From assembly GCF_018861125.1 (NCBI RefSeq), contig NZ_JAHKQN010000013.1:283160-347159 (forward strand): 64,000 nucleotides of DNA, read 5' to 3'. The stretch is from Cellulophaga baltica (lineage in GTDB: Bacteria > Bacteroidota > Bacteroidia > Flavobacteriales > Flavobacteriaceae). The notes beneath the pieces are model-generated. The model was not told the DNA's origin. It was given only the letters and a program-made list of their open reading frames with translations, and searched no databases. This document shows positions 40,213 to 48,732 of the stretch, in pieces (position 1 is the stretch's first letter; each line of letters opens with the position of its first letter). The translations under genes were made by a program, and so were the position numbers.

Positions 40213-40292
40213 TTTGATTTTTCAATAAAAAATAAGTCCTGAATATATGTTCTAGGGCCACAAATTACATTAAAACAAAAAATCATATTAAA

Positions 40293-41309
40293 ATGAAAAT
40301 ATTTAAATATGCCCTTATATTAATGGCATCAATTACCGTATACGCTCAAGAAACTACAGAAGAAAAATGGACCTCAAACAGACCTGATGGTCACGCGCCA
40401 ATATCTGTAATGGCTGACCATACTCACAACAAAGGAGATTGGATGTTTAGTTACCGATTTATGACGATGAATATGAACAGTCTTAAACAAGGCAGTGATG
40501 ATGCAACATCACAAACTGTTTTTGACGAAGGTTACGCTATAAGTCCTGAAAACATGAGCATGAATATGCATATGCTTGGCTTAATGTATGCTCCTAGTAA
40601 TAAAATTACACTTATGGCAATGACTAATTACACTTCAATGAGTATGGATTTAGTGACAGGAACAGGTGTCAATTTTTCAACTGAATCTTTTGGATTTGGA
40701 GATTTAAAAATCTCTGGATTGTATAAATTTTTAAACAATAAAAGACAATCTTTACATGGTCAACTTGGTTTTTCAATACCAACAGGGAGTATCGATGAAA
40801 TGGATGTTACACCAGCTTCTTCACCAGATGAAGTTCAACTACCTTACCCAATGCAAATTGGTAGCGGTACTTTTGATATTGATTTAGGTTTAACCTATTT
40901 AAAACAATACAAAACAATTGGCTTAGGCTCACAATTAAAAGCAACATTAAGAACTGGCGAAAATGATAGGTCATACACTTTTGGGAACAAATATTCACTA
41001 AACAATTGGTTGTCTTATAAAACAACTGAATGGCTAAGTTTTTCTGCAAGAGTTGAGGGTTTATATGTCGACGAAATTAGCGGTGCCGATGAGGATTTAA
41101 CACCAATGATGGTAACCACTGCAGATACTACAAATTCAGGAGGAACATACATAAATTCAGGCATAGGCTTTAACACTTATATTAGAAATGGAGCTTTTAA
41201 AAACCTAAGATTTGGTTTTGAATACTCATTTCCATTGTACCAAAACCTAAACGGAATTCAGTTAGAAACAAGTAATAGCCTAAATTTTGGTGCTCAGTAT
41301 TCACTGTAA
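40293..41309 (+). CDS. Methionine-rich outer-membrane beta-barrel protein
   Basis: 338 residues with a signal peptide (1-18, ending VYAQ) and beta-barrel strand pattern ending LNFGAQYSL. It is strikingly Met-rich in the first half: MTMNMNS near 52, MSMNMHMLGLMYA near 90, then MAMTNYTSMSMDL. Such clusters typically bind Cu(I) or Ag(I). It resembles the MetA-pathway/phenol-degradation-type outer-membrane family. The Cys-motif protein gene precedes it and a terminator follows. Confidence 0.75.
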   Translation: MKIFKYALILMASITVYAQETTEEKWTSNRPDGHAPISVMADHTHNKGDWMFSYRFMTMNMNSLKQGSDDATSQTVFDEGYAISPENMSMNMHMLGLMYAPSNKITLMAMTNYTSMSMDLVTGTGVNFSTESFGFGDLKISGLYKFLNNKRQSLHGQLGFSIPTGSIDEMDVTPASSPDEVQLPYPMQIGSGTFDIDLGLTYLKQYKTIGLGSQLKATLRTGENDRSYTFGNKYSLNNWLSYKTTEWLSFSARVEGLYVDEISGADEDLTPMMVTTADTTNSGGTYINSGIGFNTYIRNGAFKNLRFGFEYSFPLYQNLNGIQLETSNSLNFGAQYSL

Positions 41310-41323
41310 AAAACATTTAAACT

Positions 41324-41359
41324 ATAGTTACAACCTCTAAATTAAAAGGTTGTGACTAT
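41324..41359 (+). terminator. Terminator of the Met-rich barrel gene
   Basis: 13-base arms ATAGTTACAACCT / AGGTTGTGACTAT (one mismatch) around a 10-base loop, then TTTTTATTTT. Confidence 0.85.
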
Positions 41360-41415
41360 TTTTATTTTGCTCCACCTATAAAACAATATATCTTTACAGC
41401 TCTAATTTATTTATC

Positions 41416-41841
41416 ATGAAAAAATACATCATACTATTCGCGTCAATAGCACTGAGTTTAACTTTTGCCTGCAAAGACTCAAAAAAAGATGAAAAGAAAA
41501 CTCAGATGCAAGAAGTTATGGCTGTACATGATGAAGTTATGCCGAAAATGAGCACAATCGGAAAATTAATTAGTGAAATAAATTCTAAAATTGAAACTGT
41601 AAAAGCAACTGACTCTACGCTAGAGCTTGAAGATGCTAAAAAAGATTTACAAGATGCCAACAAGGCCATGATGGACTGGATGAAAGGTTTTGGTGATCGT
41701 TTTGATGGTGATGAAATTTTAAAAGGAAAAGCACTTACAGAAGAAAAACAAAAACTTTTAGATGAAGAAGAACTAAAGGTTAAAGCACTTCGTGACCAAA
41801 TGAATAAAAGCATAGAAAACGCTGAAGCAATCTTAAAATAA
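41416..41841 (+). CDS. Small coiled-coil lipoprotein, function unknown
   Basis: 141 residues, signal MKKYIILFASIALSLTFAC with lipobox TFAC, then a highly charged, all-helical mature part (MQEVMAVHDEVMPKMSTIGK, LEDAKKDLQDANKAMMDWMK). Similar short proteins are common in Bacteroidota and often carry the misleading name viral A-type inclusion protein. It is probably a periplasmic helical bundle. No operon partner; it converges on gldD with an 8-base gap. Confidence 0.75.
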   Translation: MKKYIILFASIALSLTFACKDSKKDEKKTQMQEVMAVHDEVMPKMSTIGKLISEINSKIETVKATDSTLELEDAKKDLQDANKAMMDWMKGFGDRFDGDEILKGKALTEEKQKLLDEEELKVKALRDQMNKSIENAEAILK

Positions 41842-41849
41842 ATATTAAT

Positions 41850-42410
41850 TTATTCTTTCCAGCGTAAAGTTTCCATAACACTTCTCATATCACTAGATAA
41901 ATATGTAGAAGCTGGCAAGATAGAATCGTAATTAGGTTTTGAGTAAAAATACACTGAACCAGTTACAAAATGATTAATACTATCCGTAAGGTAAAATTGT
42001 GATTGCGATGCCGCATCACCTATAATTTGAAAATAGGTGCCATAAACTCTATCCTTTTCATTAATAAAAGTCCTTGGCTCAATCTTATCAGCCTTTTTCA
42101 TATGCTCCATAGATAGTTTTTCTGCATCTCGAATAAGATTGTTTAAATTACCATCAACATCTTTATAAGTAATAAAAATAGAGCCATTCATTGAAGGGTA
42201 ATCTAAAACTATTGATTTTTGGTTTTTTACGATAGGCTTAGACAATTCATTATAACTAAATGAGAATTTTGATAAATCTAGCTGCTTCTCAATTGGCGAA
42301 TTATATTCTAGTCGGAGCATTGCTTTTGGCTTCGGAATAACATAATCATCTTTACACCCAAAAAACAATACTGCAAATAACGCAACTACTAAGCTAAGTT
42401 TAAGCCTCAT
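41850..42410 (-). CDS. gldD: Gliding motility lipoprotein GldD
   Basis: 186 residues with a lipoprotein signal (VVALFAVLFFGC). The mature start, DDYVIPKPKAMLRLEYNSPI, and the end (HFVTGSVYFYSKPNYDSILP, LSSDMRSVMETLRWKE) are characteristic of GldD, which is needed for gliding and type IX secretion in Flavobacterium. It overlaps the end of gldE by 11 bases, in the conserved order mutY-ssb-gldE-gldD. Confidence 0.95.
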   Translation of the reverse strand: MRLKLSLVVALFAVLFFGCKDDYVIPKPKAMLRLEYNSPIEKQLDLSKFSFSYNELSKPIVKNQKSIVLDYPSMNGSIFITYKDVDGNLNNLIRDAEKLSMEHMKKADKIEPRTFINEKDRVYGTYFQIIGDAASQSQFYLTDSINHFVTGSVYFYSKPNYDSILPASTYLSSDMRSVMETLRWKE

Positions 42411-43728
42411 CTGGTAATGTAATTTTTATTTGTTTTAATCTTTTTTTGTCTAAACTCTCAATCACAAACTTATAGTTTTTAAAAACAACCTCTTCTCCTC
42501 TTTTTGGAAAACTACCTGCTATTTCTAATACAAAACCCGCTATTGTTTCTGACTCTCCTTTTTGTTCTTCAAAATCATCCTCATCATCAATTTTCACAAC
42601 TTTATAAAAATCTTTAAGGTTTGTTTTTCCATCAAAAAGGTAATTTTTATCATCTAATTTAGAAAAAATTAAATCTTCATCATCAAACTCATCACTAATA
42701 TCACCTACAATTTCTTCTATAATATCTTCTAAAGTTACAATACCAGAAGTACCGCCATACTCATCAACCACAACAGCTAAATGAATTTTCTTTTCTTGAA
42801 ATTCTAACAATAAATCGTCTAGCTTTTTATTTTCTGGCACATAATAAGGTTCTCTAATCAGACTCATCCAACTAAATGTTTTCCGATCTATATAAGGTAA
42901 CAAATCTTTCACATATAAAACACCTTGTACATTATCAACATTTTCAGAAAACACCGGAACTCTTGAATAACCTCGCTTTTTTATTTCTTCAATAACTTCT
43001 AAAAATTTCATTTCAGAGTTTAAAGCAAAAATATCAATTCGCGGACGCATGACCTGTTTAGTATCAGTATTACCAAAAGAAACTATTCCTTCTAATATTT
43101 TCTGCTCCTCTTTAGTTGTATCTCCTTCAGATGTTAATTCTAAAGCTTGTGATAGTTGATCAACACTCAAATTAGATTTATGTTTGCCCAATTTATTATG
43201 AAGAAATAATGTTACTGAACGCATTGGCGAACTTAAAGGCGTAAATACAAAATCTAACACCTTTAAAGGATAACTCATAAAATGAGCAAAACTCTTCTGG
43301 TTTCTATTAGCATATACTTTAGGTAAAATTTCACCAAACATTAATATTAAAAAAGTCACCACAACGACCTCTAACAAAAAACGAACTGAAATTACACCTA
43401 ATAACTTATAAGTAATATGAGAAAACAACTCATCGCCAATTGCACTAAACAATAACACAATAGCTATGTTAATAGTATTATTTGCAATAAGAATGGTTGC
43501 TAAAAGTTTTTTAGGTTTTTCTAAAAGCGTCACAACAACAGCTCCTTTTGCTGTTTTTTCCTCATCTATATCATGAATATCAGTAGCCGAAAGACCAAAA
43601 AATGCCACCTCGGCACCCGATATTAGCGCAGAACACACTAATAAAATTATAAGCACAACAACTTTAAGTACAAAAGCACTATCAAAAACAACGAAGTTAA
43701 GCAGTTGACTATAGGGGTCTGGATCCAA
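42400..43728 (-). CDS. gldE: Gliding motility-associated protein GldE (CNNM/CorC type)
   Basis: 442 residues, starting at TTG (43728; MDPDPYSQ); no better ATG is in frame. Three or four TM helices (about 18-165) form a CNNM/DUF21 domain, a CBS pair is at about 205-330 (MRPRIDIFAL, LAVVVDEYGGTSGIVTLED) and a CorC_HlyC domain is at the C terminus. Homologues transport or sense magnesium or cobalt; GldE works with GldD in gliding. It overlaps gldD by 11 bases and follows ssb by 22. Confidence 0.95.
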   Translation of the reverse strand: MDPDPYSQLLNFVVFDSAFVLKVVVLIILLVCSALISGAEVAFFGLSATDIHDIDEEKTAKGAVVVTLLEKPKKLLATILIANNTINIAIVLLFSAIGDELFSHITYKLLGVISVRFLLEVVVVTFLILMFGEILPKVYANRNQKSFAHFMSYPLKVLDFVFTPLSSPMRSVTLFLHNKLGKHKSNLSVDQLSQALELTSEGDTTKEEQKILEGIVSFGNTDTKQVMRPRIDIFALNSEMKFLEVIEEIKKRGYSRVPVFSENVDNVQGVLYVKDLLPYIDRKTFSWMSLIREPYYVPENKKLDDLLLEFQEKKIHLAVVVDEYGGTSGIVTLEDIIEEIVGDISDEFDDEDLIFSKLDDKNYLFDGKTNLKDFYKVVKIDDEDDFEEQKGESETIAGFVLEIAGSFPKRGEEVVFKNYKFVIESLDKKRLKQIKITLPDEA

Positions 43729-43750
43729 AAGTTAAAATTTATTTATTAAA

Positions 43751-44227
43751 TTAAAATGGTAAATCATCATCTTGTACAGGCTCATTAAAAGTTGGCTCAG
43801 CAGGTTTAGTAGGCACAGGACTAGCAGGTTTTTGAACTGCAGTATTTTGGCTCGGACTTGGTTGTTGCCCTTGATTGTTACCCGAATTTCCTTTTGTAGT
43901 TAAAAAAGTAAAATCTTGAACATGAACCTCAGTCGTATATCTTGGTTGACCATCTTCACCTTGCCACTGTCTATTCTTAAGTCTTCCCTCGACATAAATT
44001 TTATCACCTTTACTCAAGTATTTTTCACAAACCTCAGCCGCCTTGTTTCTAATAACAATATTATGCCAGTCTGTATTTGTAACTTTTTCACCTGTTTGTC
44101 TATTTGTATAGCTTTCATTTGTGGCTAACGGAAAACGTGCAATACAATTTCCTCCTTCAAAATAATGAATCTTTACTTCATCACCTAAATGCCCTATTAA
44201 CATTACCTTATTTAACGTACCACTCAT
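43751..44227 (-). CDS. ssb: Single-stranded DNA-binding protein
   Basis: 158 residues. The OB fold (1-112) is typical: MSGTLNKVMLIGHLGDEVKI, then FPLATNESYTNRQTGEKVTN, WHNIVIRNKAAEVCEKYLSK and GDKIYVEGRLKNRQWQGEDG. A Gln/Pro/Asn-rich linker leads to the acidic tip DDDLPF that recruits replication and repair proteins. It lies between mutY (24 bases upstream) and gldE in the conserved Bacteroidota order. Confidence 0.97.
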   Translation of the reverse strand: MSGTLNKVMLIGHLGDEVKIHYFEGGNCIARFPLATNESYTNRQTGEKVTNTDWHNIVIRNKAAEVCEKYLSKGDKIYVEGRLKNRQWQGEDGQPRYTTEVHVQDFTFLTTKGNSGNNQGQQPSPSQNTAVQKPASPVPTKPAEPTFNEPVQDDDLPF

Positions 44228-44251
44228 AACAAATATATTTCGTCAAAAATA

Positions 44252-45295
44252 CTAAATTTTAAACATTTTAATAAAATCTGCTATTAAAACTGGAACAGGA
44301 AATTTACTTATTTCTGAAACTGAAACTCCATTAGCAATTTCATTATTAACGTTGACAATGTAAAATGTAGTATATAAATGTTGATGAGATAATTTATGAA
44401 CAATTTTTTGCTCATTAAATTGGTACTTTTTAAATGACTTAGCATTAATAGATAGCTCAGACAACAGCTTATTAATTTGCTCATCCTTTATTATAGTATC
44501 TTTTTCTGTTTCTAGTAAAGGGAATTCATATAAATTTTGCCAAATTCCTTTTCCGGTACGTTGCTGCAATATTGTTTTATTTGCTTCATCAACAATAACA
44601 AGATAATTAAAGTATCTTTTTCTGACCTTAGTTTTCTTAATTTTTATAGGAAGACTATCAACTTTATCATCATTTAGTGCCACACAACTATCTTTTAAAG
44701 GACAAACATTACAATTGGGATTTTTTGGCACACATTGTATAGCACCGAATTCCATTATACCTTGATTATAATCTCTAATTTGCTCAACATTCATTACCTC
44801 CTGAGCTAATTTTTTAAAGTATTTAATTCCTTCAGTACTATTAATAGGTATATCAACTCCAAAATAGCGAGATAAAACACGATTTACATTACCATCAACA
44901 ACAGCTTCTGGTAAATTAAAACTTATTGAAGCAATGGCACTAGCAGTATAATCACCCACTCCCTTTAACTTTAAGAGCTCCTTATAGGTGTTAGGAAATT
45001 CACCATTATAGGAATTTATGACCATTTTTGCCGTTGCATGAAGATTTCTTGCACGGGAATAATACCCCAAACCCTGCCAAAGTTTTAATATTTTTTCTTC
45101 AGAAGCGTCTGCTAAATCTTTTATTGTTGGAAAATTTTCAATAAATTTAAGATAATAAGGAGTTCCTTGCGCAACTCGTGTTTGTTGCAACATAATTTCT
45201 GAAAGCCAGATATTATAAGGATTGACGGTATTTCGCCAAGGAAGTTCCCTTTTATTTAAGGCGTACCAATGTAATATTTTATCTGAAAAAATCAT
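44252..45295 (-). CDS. mutY: Adenine DNA glycosylase MutY
   Basis: I use the ATG at 45295 (MIFSDKILHWYALNKRELPW), giving 347 residues; an upstream TTG would add seven. MutY removes adenine opposite 8-oxoguanine. The helix-hairpin-helix with catalytic Asp reads LLKLKGVGDYTASAIASISF (about 105-125) and VVDGNVNRVLSRYFG. The four-Cys iron-sulfur motif is CVPKNPNCNVCPLKDSC (about 187-203). A NUDIX-like C-terminal domain recognises 8-oxoG. First gene of the mutY-ssb-gldE-gldD run. Confidence 0.96.
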   Translation of the reverse strand: MIFSDKILHWYALNKRELPWRNTVNPYNIWLSEIMLQQTRVAQGTPYYLKFIENFPTIKDLADASEEKILKLWQGLGYYSRARNLHATAKMVINSYNGEFPNTYKELLKLKGVGDYTASAIASISFNLPEAVVDGNVNRVLSRYFGVDIPINSTEGIKYFKKLAQEVMNVEQIRDYNQGIMEFGAIQCVPKNPNCNVCPLKDSCVALNDDKVDSLPIKIKKTKVRKRYFNYLVIVDEANKTILQQRTGKGIWQNLYEFPLLETEKDTIIKDEQINKLLSELSINAKSFKKYQFNEQKIVHKLSHQHLYTTFYIVNVNNEIANGVSVSEISKFPVPVLIADFIKMFKI

Positions 45296-45376
45296 TTTGA
45301 AAATGCTATGAAACAAAAGTAGTGGTTTATATACTTAAAATTAAGTCTATTAAGATGTAGATTGAATTTTAATTTA

Positions 45377-45384
45377 TATATTTG
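45377..45384 (+). promoter_or_regulatory. Putative -7 box of the HU gene promoter
   Basis: TATATTTG matches TAnnTTTG, 37 bases before the ATG of the HU gene. No -33 TTTG stands at 19 bases. The leader holds the small dyad ATAGAT-AA-ATCTAT (45401-45414). Confidence 0.5.
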
Positions 45385-45421
45385 CATCCCGAAAAAAACA
45401 TAGATAAATCTATTTCAAAAA

Positions 45422-45712
45422 ATGACGAAAGCGGATATTGTAACGAGAATCTCAGAAAAACTGGGTATTGAAAAAGGAGATGTACAGGCAACTGTTGAAT
45501 CTTTCATGGAGGAAGTTAAGTATTCATTGGAGAATGGTGACAATGTATATTTAAGAGGTTTTGGTAGTTTTATCATCAAAACTAGAGCTGAAAAAACTGG
45601 TAGAAATATTTCTAAGAATACAACTATCAAAATACCAGCACATAACATACCTTCTTTTAAACCAGCAAAGGTTTTTGTAGAAAGTGTGAAAAGTAACGTA
45701 GAAGTAAAATAA
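45422..45712 (+). CDS. HU-family histone-like DNA-binding protein
   Basis: 96 residues with the HU/IHF pattern: MTKADIVTRISEKLGIEKGD, then VYLRGFGSFIIKTRAEKTGR with the family GFG(S/T)F signature, and the DNA-contacting arm NISKNTTIKIPAHNIPSFKP containing the conserved Pro at its tip. It compacts and bends DNA as a dimer. A gene for a 29-residue basic protein follows after 29 bases, probably in the same transcript. Confidence 0.95.
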   Translation: MTKADIVTRISEKLGIEKGDVQATVESFMEEVKYSLENGDNVYLRGFGSFIIKTRAEKTGRNISKNTTIKIPAHNIPSFKPAKVFVESVKSNVEVK

Positions 45713-45741
45713 CAAAATATTAATCTTAAAAGTATAGTTTT

Positions 45742-45831
45742 ATGCCAAGTGGTAAGAAGAGAAAAAGACATAAGGTAGCTACACATAAGCGCAAGAAGCG
45801 TAGAAGAGCTAACCGTCACAAGAAAAAGTAG
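45742..45831 (+). CDS. 29-residue extremely basic protein
   Basis: A short reading frame starts MPSGKKRKRHKVATHKRKKR and ends RRANRHKKK, with 17 Lys or Arg and 3 His in 29 residues. The codons look selected and the same peptide is found, from memory, in the same place (between HU and rng) in many Bacteroidota, so it is a real gene. The composition suggests an rRNA-binding ribosomal protein or ribosome-associated factor. The stop codon lies inside the stem of the terminator. Confidence 0.8.
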   Translation: MPSGKKRKRHKVATHKRKKRRRANRHKKK

Positions 45832-45849
45832 TTGTTTCAACTACTTTTT
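45823..45849 (+). terminator. Terminator overlapping the end of the 29-residue gene
   Basis: Perfect 12-bp arms AAAAAGTAGTTG / CAACTACTTTTT with a 3-base loop; the stop TAG (45829-45831) is in the left arm. It ends in a T-run, so HU and the small gene share one transcript separate from rng. Confidence 0.9.
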
Positions 45850-45995
45850 CATTTTAAAACGTTCATTGACATCGAAATTCGTAAGAGAATTTCAAATAAG
45901 TTATTGAATTAACTTATTATATACATTGTTTAATCATTTATGTACTAAGTGTAGTATTTTTTATTACACTTATCTATAAATAAAAATTGATTCAG

Positions 45996-47546
45996 GTGAA
46001 TAGAGAATTAATCGTAAGATCTAGTTCCGAAACCGTCGATTTTGCCTTATTAAAAGATGGAAAATTAACAGAACTTCAAAAAGTAGAAGACAGTAATAAT
46101 TTTTCTGTTGGCGATATATTTATTGCCAAAGTTAGAAAACCAGTTACTGGCTTAAATGCTGCCTTTGTAAATGTGGGTTATGAAAAAGATGCGTTTCTGC
46201 ATTACCACGACTTAGGCCCGCAATTTGCTACAATGTTAAAATTCATTAAGCAAGCTAGTACCGGAAAATTAAAAGATTTTTCGTTAAAAGATTTTCCATT
46301 TCAAGAAGATATTAATAAAGATGGTGTTATTACTGATGTAATAAAGGCAAACCAATCTTTACTAGTGCAAATTGTTAAAGAACCAATATCAACTAAAGGA
46401 CCAAGAATTAGCTCTGAACTTTCTATTGCAGGACGTTACTTAGTTATGGTACCTTTTTCTGACCGCGTTTCTGTTTCTCAAAAAATAGAAAGTAATGAAG
46501 AAAAAAATAGACTTAAAAGACTTGTAAAAAGTATTAAGCCTAAAGGATTTGGTGTAATTATAAGAACAGTTGCAGAAGGCAAAAAAGTCGCAGAACTCGA
46601 CAAAGATCTACAAAACTTACTGGCAAAATGGTCAGTAATGTGTAAAAAATTATACAAAGCTCCGCATCCATCAAAAGTTTTAGTTGAACTAAACAGAGCA
46701 TCATCTATATTAAGAGATGTTTTCAACGACTCCTTCACAGGAATACACGTTGATGATGAGACCCTTTATGAGCAAGTAAAAGACTATGTGGCAGAAATTG
46801 CCCCAGAAAAAGAATCTATTGTTAAATTATATAACAATAATACCGTTCCTATTTTTGAAAAATTCGGAATAGAACGACAAATAAAAACTTCATTTGGTCG
46901 TACTGCAGCAATGAGCAAAGGTGCCTACCTAATCATCGAACATACTGAAGCATTACATGTTGTTGATGTAAACAGTGGAAATAGGTCTAATAAAGCAAAA
47001 AATCAAGAAGATACTGCTTTAGAAGTAAACTTATTAGCTGCTTCTGAAATCGCAAGACAACTACGTCTTCGTGATATGGGTGGTATTATTGTTGTTGATT
47101 TTATTGATATGACAAAAGGAGAAAATAGACGTAAACTATTTGATCACCTTCGTGATGAAATGAAGGATGACCGTGCAAAACATAAAATTTTGCCTCCGAG
47201 TAAGTTTGGACTGATACAAATTACAAGACAGAGAGTAAGGCCAGAAATGAATATTAAAACAACTGAAGCTGACCCTAACCGAAAAGGACAGGAAGTAGAA
47301 GCACCAATTGTTTTAATTGACAAAATAAATGCTGACCTAGAAAAATTACTCAATGGACCTGCAAAAGATAATGGTATTACTTTAAATATTCACCCTTTTA
47401 TTGCAGCGTATATTACTAAAGGTTTTCCTTCAATACGTTCTAAATGGTTTTTAGAACACAAAAGGTGGATTAAAATACAGCCTAGAGATGCGTATACGTA
47501 TCTTGAATACCGTTTTAAAAACAAAGACGGAAAAACCATATACTAA
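45996..47546 (+). CDS. rng: Ribonuclease E/G family endoribonuclease
   Basis: I prefer the GTG at 45996 (MNRELIVRSSSETVDFALLK), giving 516 residues; a TTG three codons upstream is the alternative. The S1-like domain is at about 30-120 (GDIFIAKVRKPVTGLNAAFV). The catalytic core has HVVDVNSGNRS (about 325) and GGIIVVDFIDMTKGENRRKL (about 365-385), with the two magnesium-binding Asp residues (DVNSG, DFIDM). It matures rRNA and degrades RNA. It is RNase G size, without the long RNase E scaffold tail. Confidence 0.95.
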   Translation: MNRELIVRSSSETVDFALLKDGKLTELQKVEDSNNFSVGDIFIAKVRKPVTGLNAAFVNVGYEKDAFLHYHDLGPQFATMLKFIKQASTGKLKDFSLKDFPFQEDINKDGVITDVIKANQSLLVQIVKEPISTKGPRISSELSIAGRYLVMVPFSDRVSVSQKIESNEEKNRLKRLVKSIKPKGFGVIIRTVAEGKKVAELDKDLQNLLAKWSVMCKKLYKAPHPSKVLVELNRASSILRDVFNDSFTGIHVDDETLYEQVKDYVAEIAPEKESIVKLYNNNTVPIFEKFGIERQIKTSFGRTAAMSKGAYLIIEHTEALHVVDVNSGNRSNKAKNQEDTALEVNLLAASEIARQLRLRDMGGIIVVDFIDMTKGENRRKLFDHLRDEMKDDRAKHKILPPSKFGLIQITRQRVRPEMNIKTTEADPNRKGQEVEAPIVLIDKINADLEKLLNGPAKDNGITLNIHPFIAAYITKGFPSIRSKWFLEHKRWIKIQPRDAYTYLEYRFKNKDGKTIY

Positions 47547-47549
47547 ACA

Positions 47550-47577
47550 AAAGCGATTTCAGCAATGAAGTCGCTTT
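47550..47577 (+). terminator. Terminator of rng
   Basis: Arms AAAGCGA (47550-47556) and TCGCTTT (47571-47577) followed by a T-run, directly after the rng stop. Confidence 0.75.
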
Positions 47578-47631
47578 TTTTGTTTATATAAATCACGATT
47601 TATTACCTTAGCATAAATACTATTTTCTACT

Positions 47632-48108
47632 TTGAAACACGCACAACCCTCTTACACCTTAGAAGAAGCTACTAGAAAACTAGAAAGTTATTGTGCTTAC
47701 CAAGATCGTTGCCATAAAGAAGTTACTCAAAAACTTAAAGACATGGGAATGATTACAATTGCAATAAATGAAATTATAAATCATTTAATTCAAGAGAATT
47801 TTTTAAACGAAGAACGATTTGCAAAAAGCTATGCTCGCGGAAAGTTTAATATTAAAAAATGGGGGAAAAAACGCATTACAAATGAGCTAAAACTTCGTGA
47901 TATATCGAAATATAACATTAACACAGCCTTAAAAGAGATTGATGAAGATGAATATTTAAGAACACTGGACTTACTTATTGAGAAAAGAATTGATGCTATA
48001 AGCGAAAAAAATGTTTTTAAGAAAAGAAAAAAAATAGCAGATTACCTGTTATATAGAGGTTGGGAAAGCCATTTGATTTATGAAAAAATAACTGAATATA
48101 TTCAATAA
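47632..48108 (+). CDS. recX: Regulatory protein RecX
   Basis: 158 residues from a TTG at 47632 (MKHAQPSYTLEEATRKLESY); no ATG is in frame nearby. RecX limits RecA filaments. The three-helix repeats are seen in YCAYQDRCHKEVTQKLKDMG, NEERFAKSYARGKFNIKKWG (the most conserved RecX block) and KKIADYLLYRGWESHLIYEK. Transcribed alone between rng and a bidirectional terminator. Cytosolic. Confidence 0.92.
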   Translation: MKHAQPSYTLEEATRKLESYCAYQDRCHKEVTQKLKDMGMITIAINEIINHLIQENFLNEERFAKSYARGKFNIKKWGKKRITNELKLRDISKYNINTALKEIDEDEYLRTLDLLIEKRIDAISEKNVFKKRKKIADYLLYRGWESHLIYEKITEYIQ

Positions 48109-48146
48109 AAAAAGAGCGATTGTTTTACAACAATCGCTCTTTTTTT
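48107..48146. terminator. Bidirectional terminator between recX and the DUF6646 gene
   Basis: Perfect arms GAGCGATTGTT (48114-48124) and complement (48129-48139) with A-run on the left and T-run on the right, between convergent genes. Confidence 0.92.
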
Positions 48147-48162
48147 ATGTTTTAATTTTTCT

Positions 48163-48660
48163 TTAGTTGATGCTAAATACAGCACCAAAACTAAATACAA
48201 ATTGGTTATGCAATTTTTCCGCAGCAGTTAAATCACCATTATCATATCTTGCAAATGGCGCAGCAATTTCAGTATACAAACCAAAACCATCTGTAAAGAA
48301 ATAACGCCCACCCAAATGGCCACCAAAGTTTTTTAAACTTAAATCTAAACCAGGATAAATATCTACGTTATTCCCTAATTGAAAAACACTTCCTAAATTT
48401 GCATTAAAACGTGCTTTCAAATCAAAACGGTCAACAAAATCTGCATCTATTGATTCTTCAACACCTAAAATATAAGATGAAGATAAACCTAAAGAGAAGT
48501 TTTCTCCCATTCCGTGATCGTAGGTAAGTACAATACCAGAACCGTTATCTTGAAAATTCGCTCCTATTTGAAATTTATCATCTCCACTTCCTGTATACGC
48601 TTGTGCATTTGCAAAAGACACTCCCAATACCATTGTCAAAAGAACTAATACTTTTTTCAT
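48163..48660 (-). CDS. Small outer-membrane beta-barrel protein (DUF6646-like)
   Basis: 165 residues with signal peptide MKKVLVLLTMVLGVSFANAQ, then eight or so amphipathic strands (for example FQIGANFQDNGSGIVLTYDH, NFSLGLSSSYIL, FDLKARFNANLG, YPGLDLSLKNFGGHLGGRYF) ending VFSFGAVFSIN. This is an OmpX/OmpW-sized barrel seen widely in flavobacteria; from memory it matches DUF6646. Transcribed alone; no substrate can be inferred. Confidence 0.78.
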   Translation of the reverse strand: MKKVLVLLTMVLGVSFANAQAYTGSGDDKFQIGANFQDNGSGIVLTYDHGMGENFSLGLSSSYILGVEESIDADFVDRFDLKARFNANLGSVFQLGNNVDIYPGLDLSLKNFGGHLGGRYFFTDGFGLYTEIAAPFARYDNGDLTAAEKLHNQFVFSFGAVFSIN

Positions 48661-48732
48661 TAAATTATTTTTTATAATTAGTGTTATAAATTTTAGTTGG
48701 CAAAGATAAATATCTAAACTAAATAAATTACA

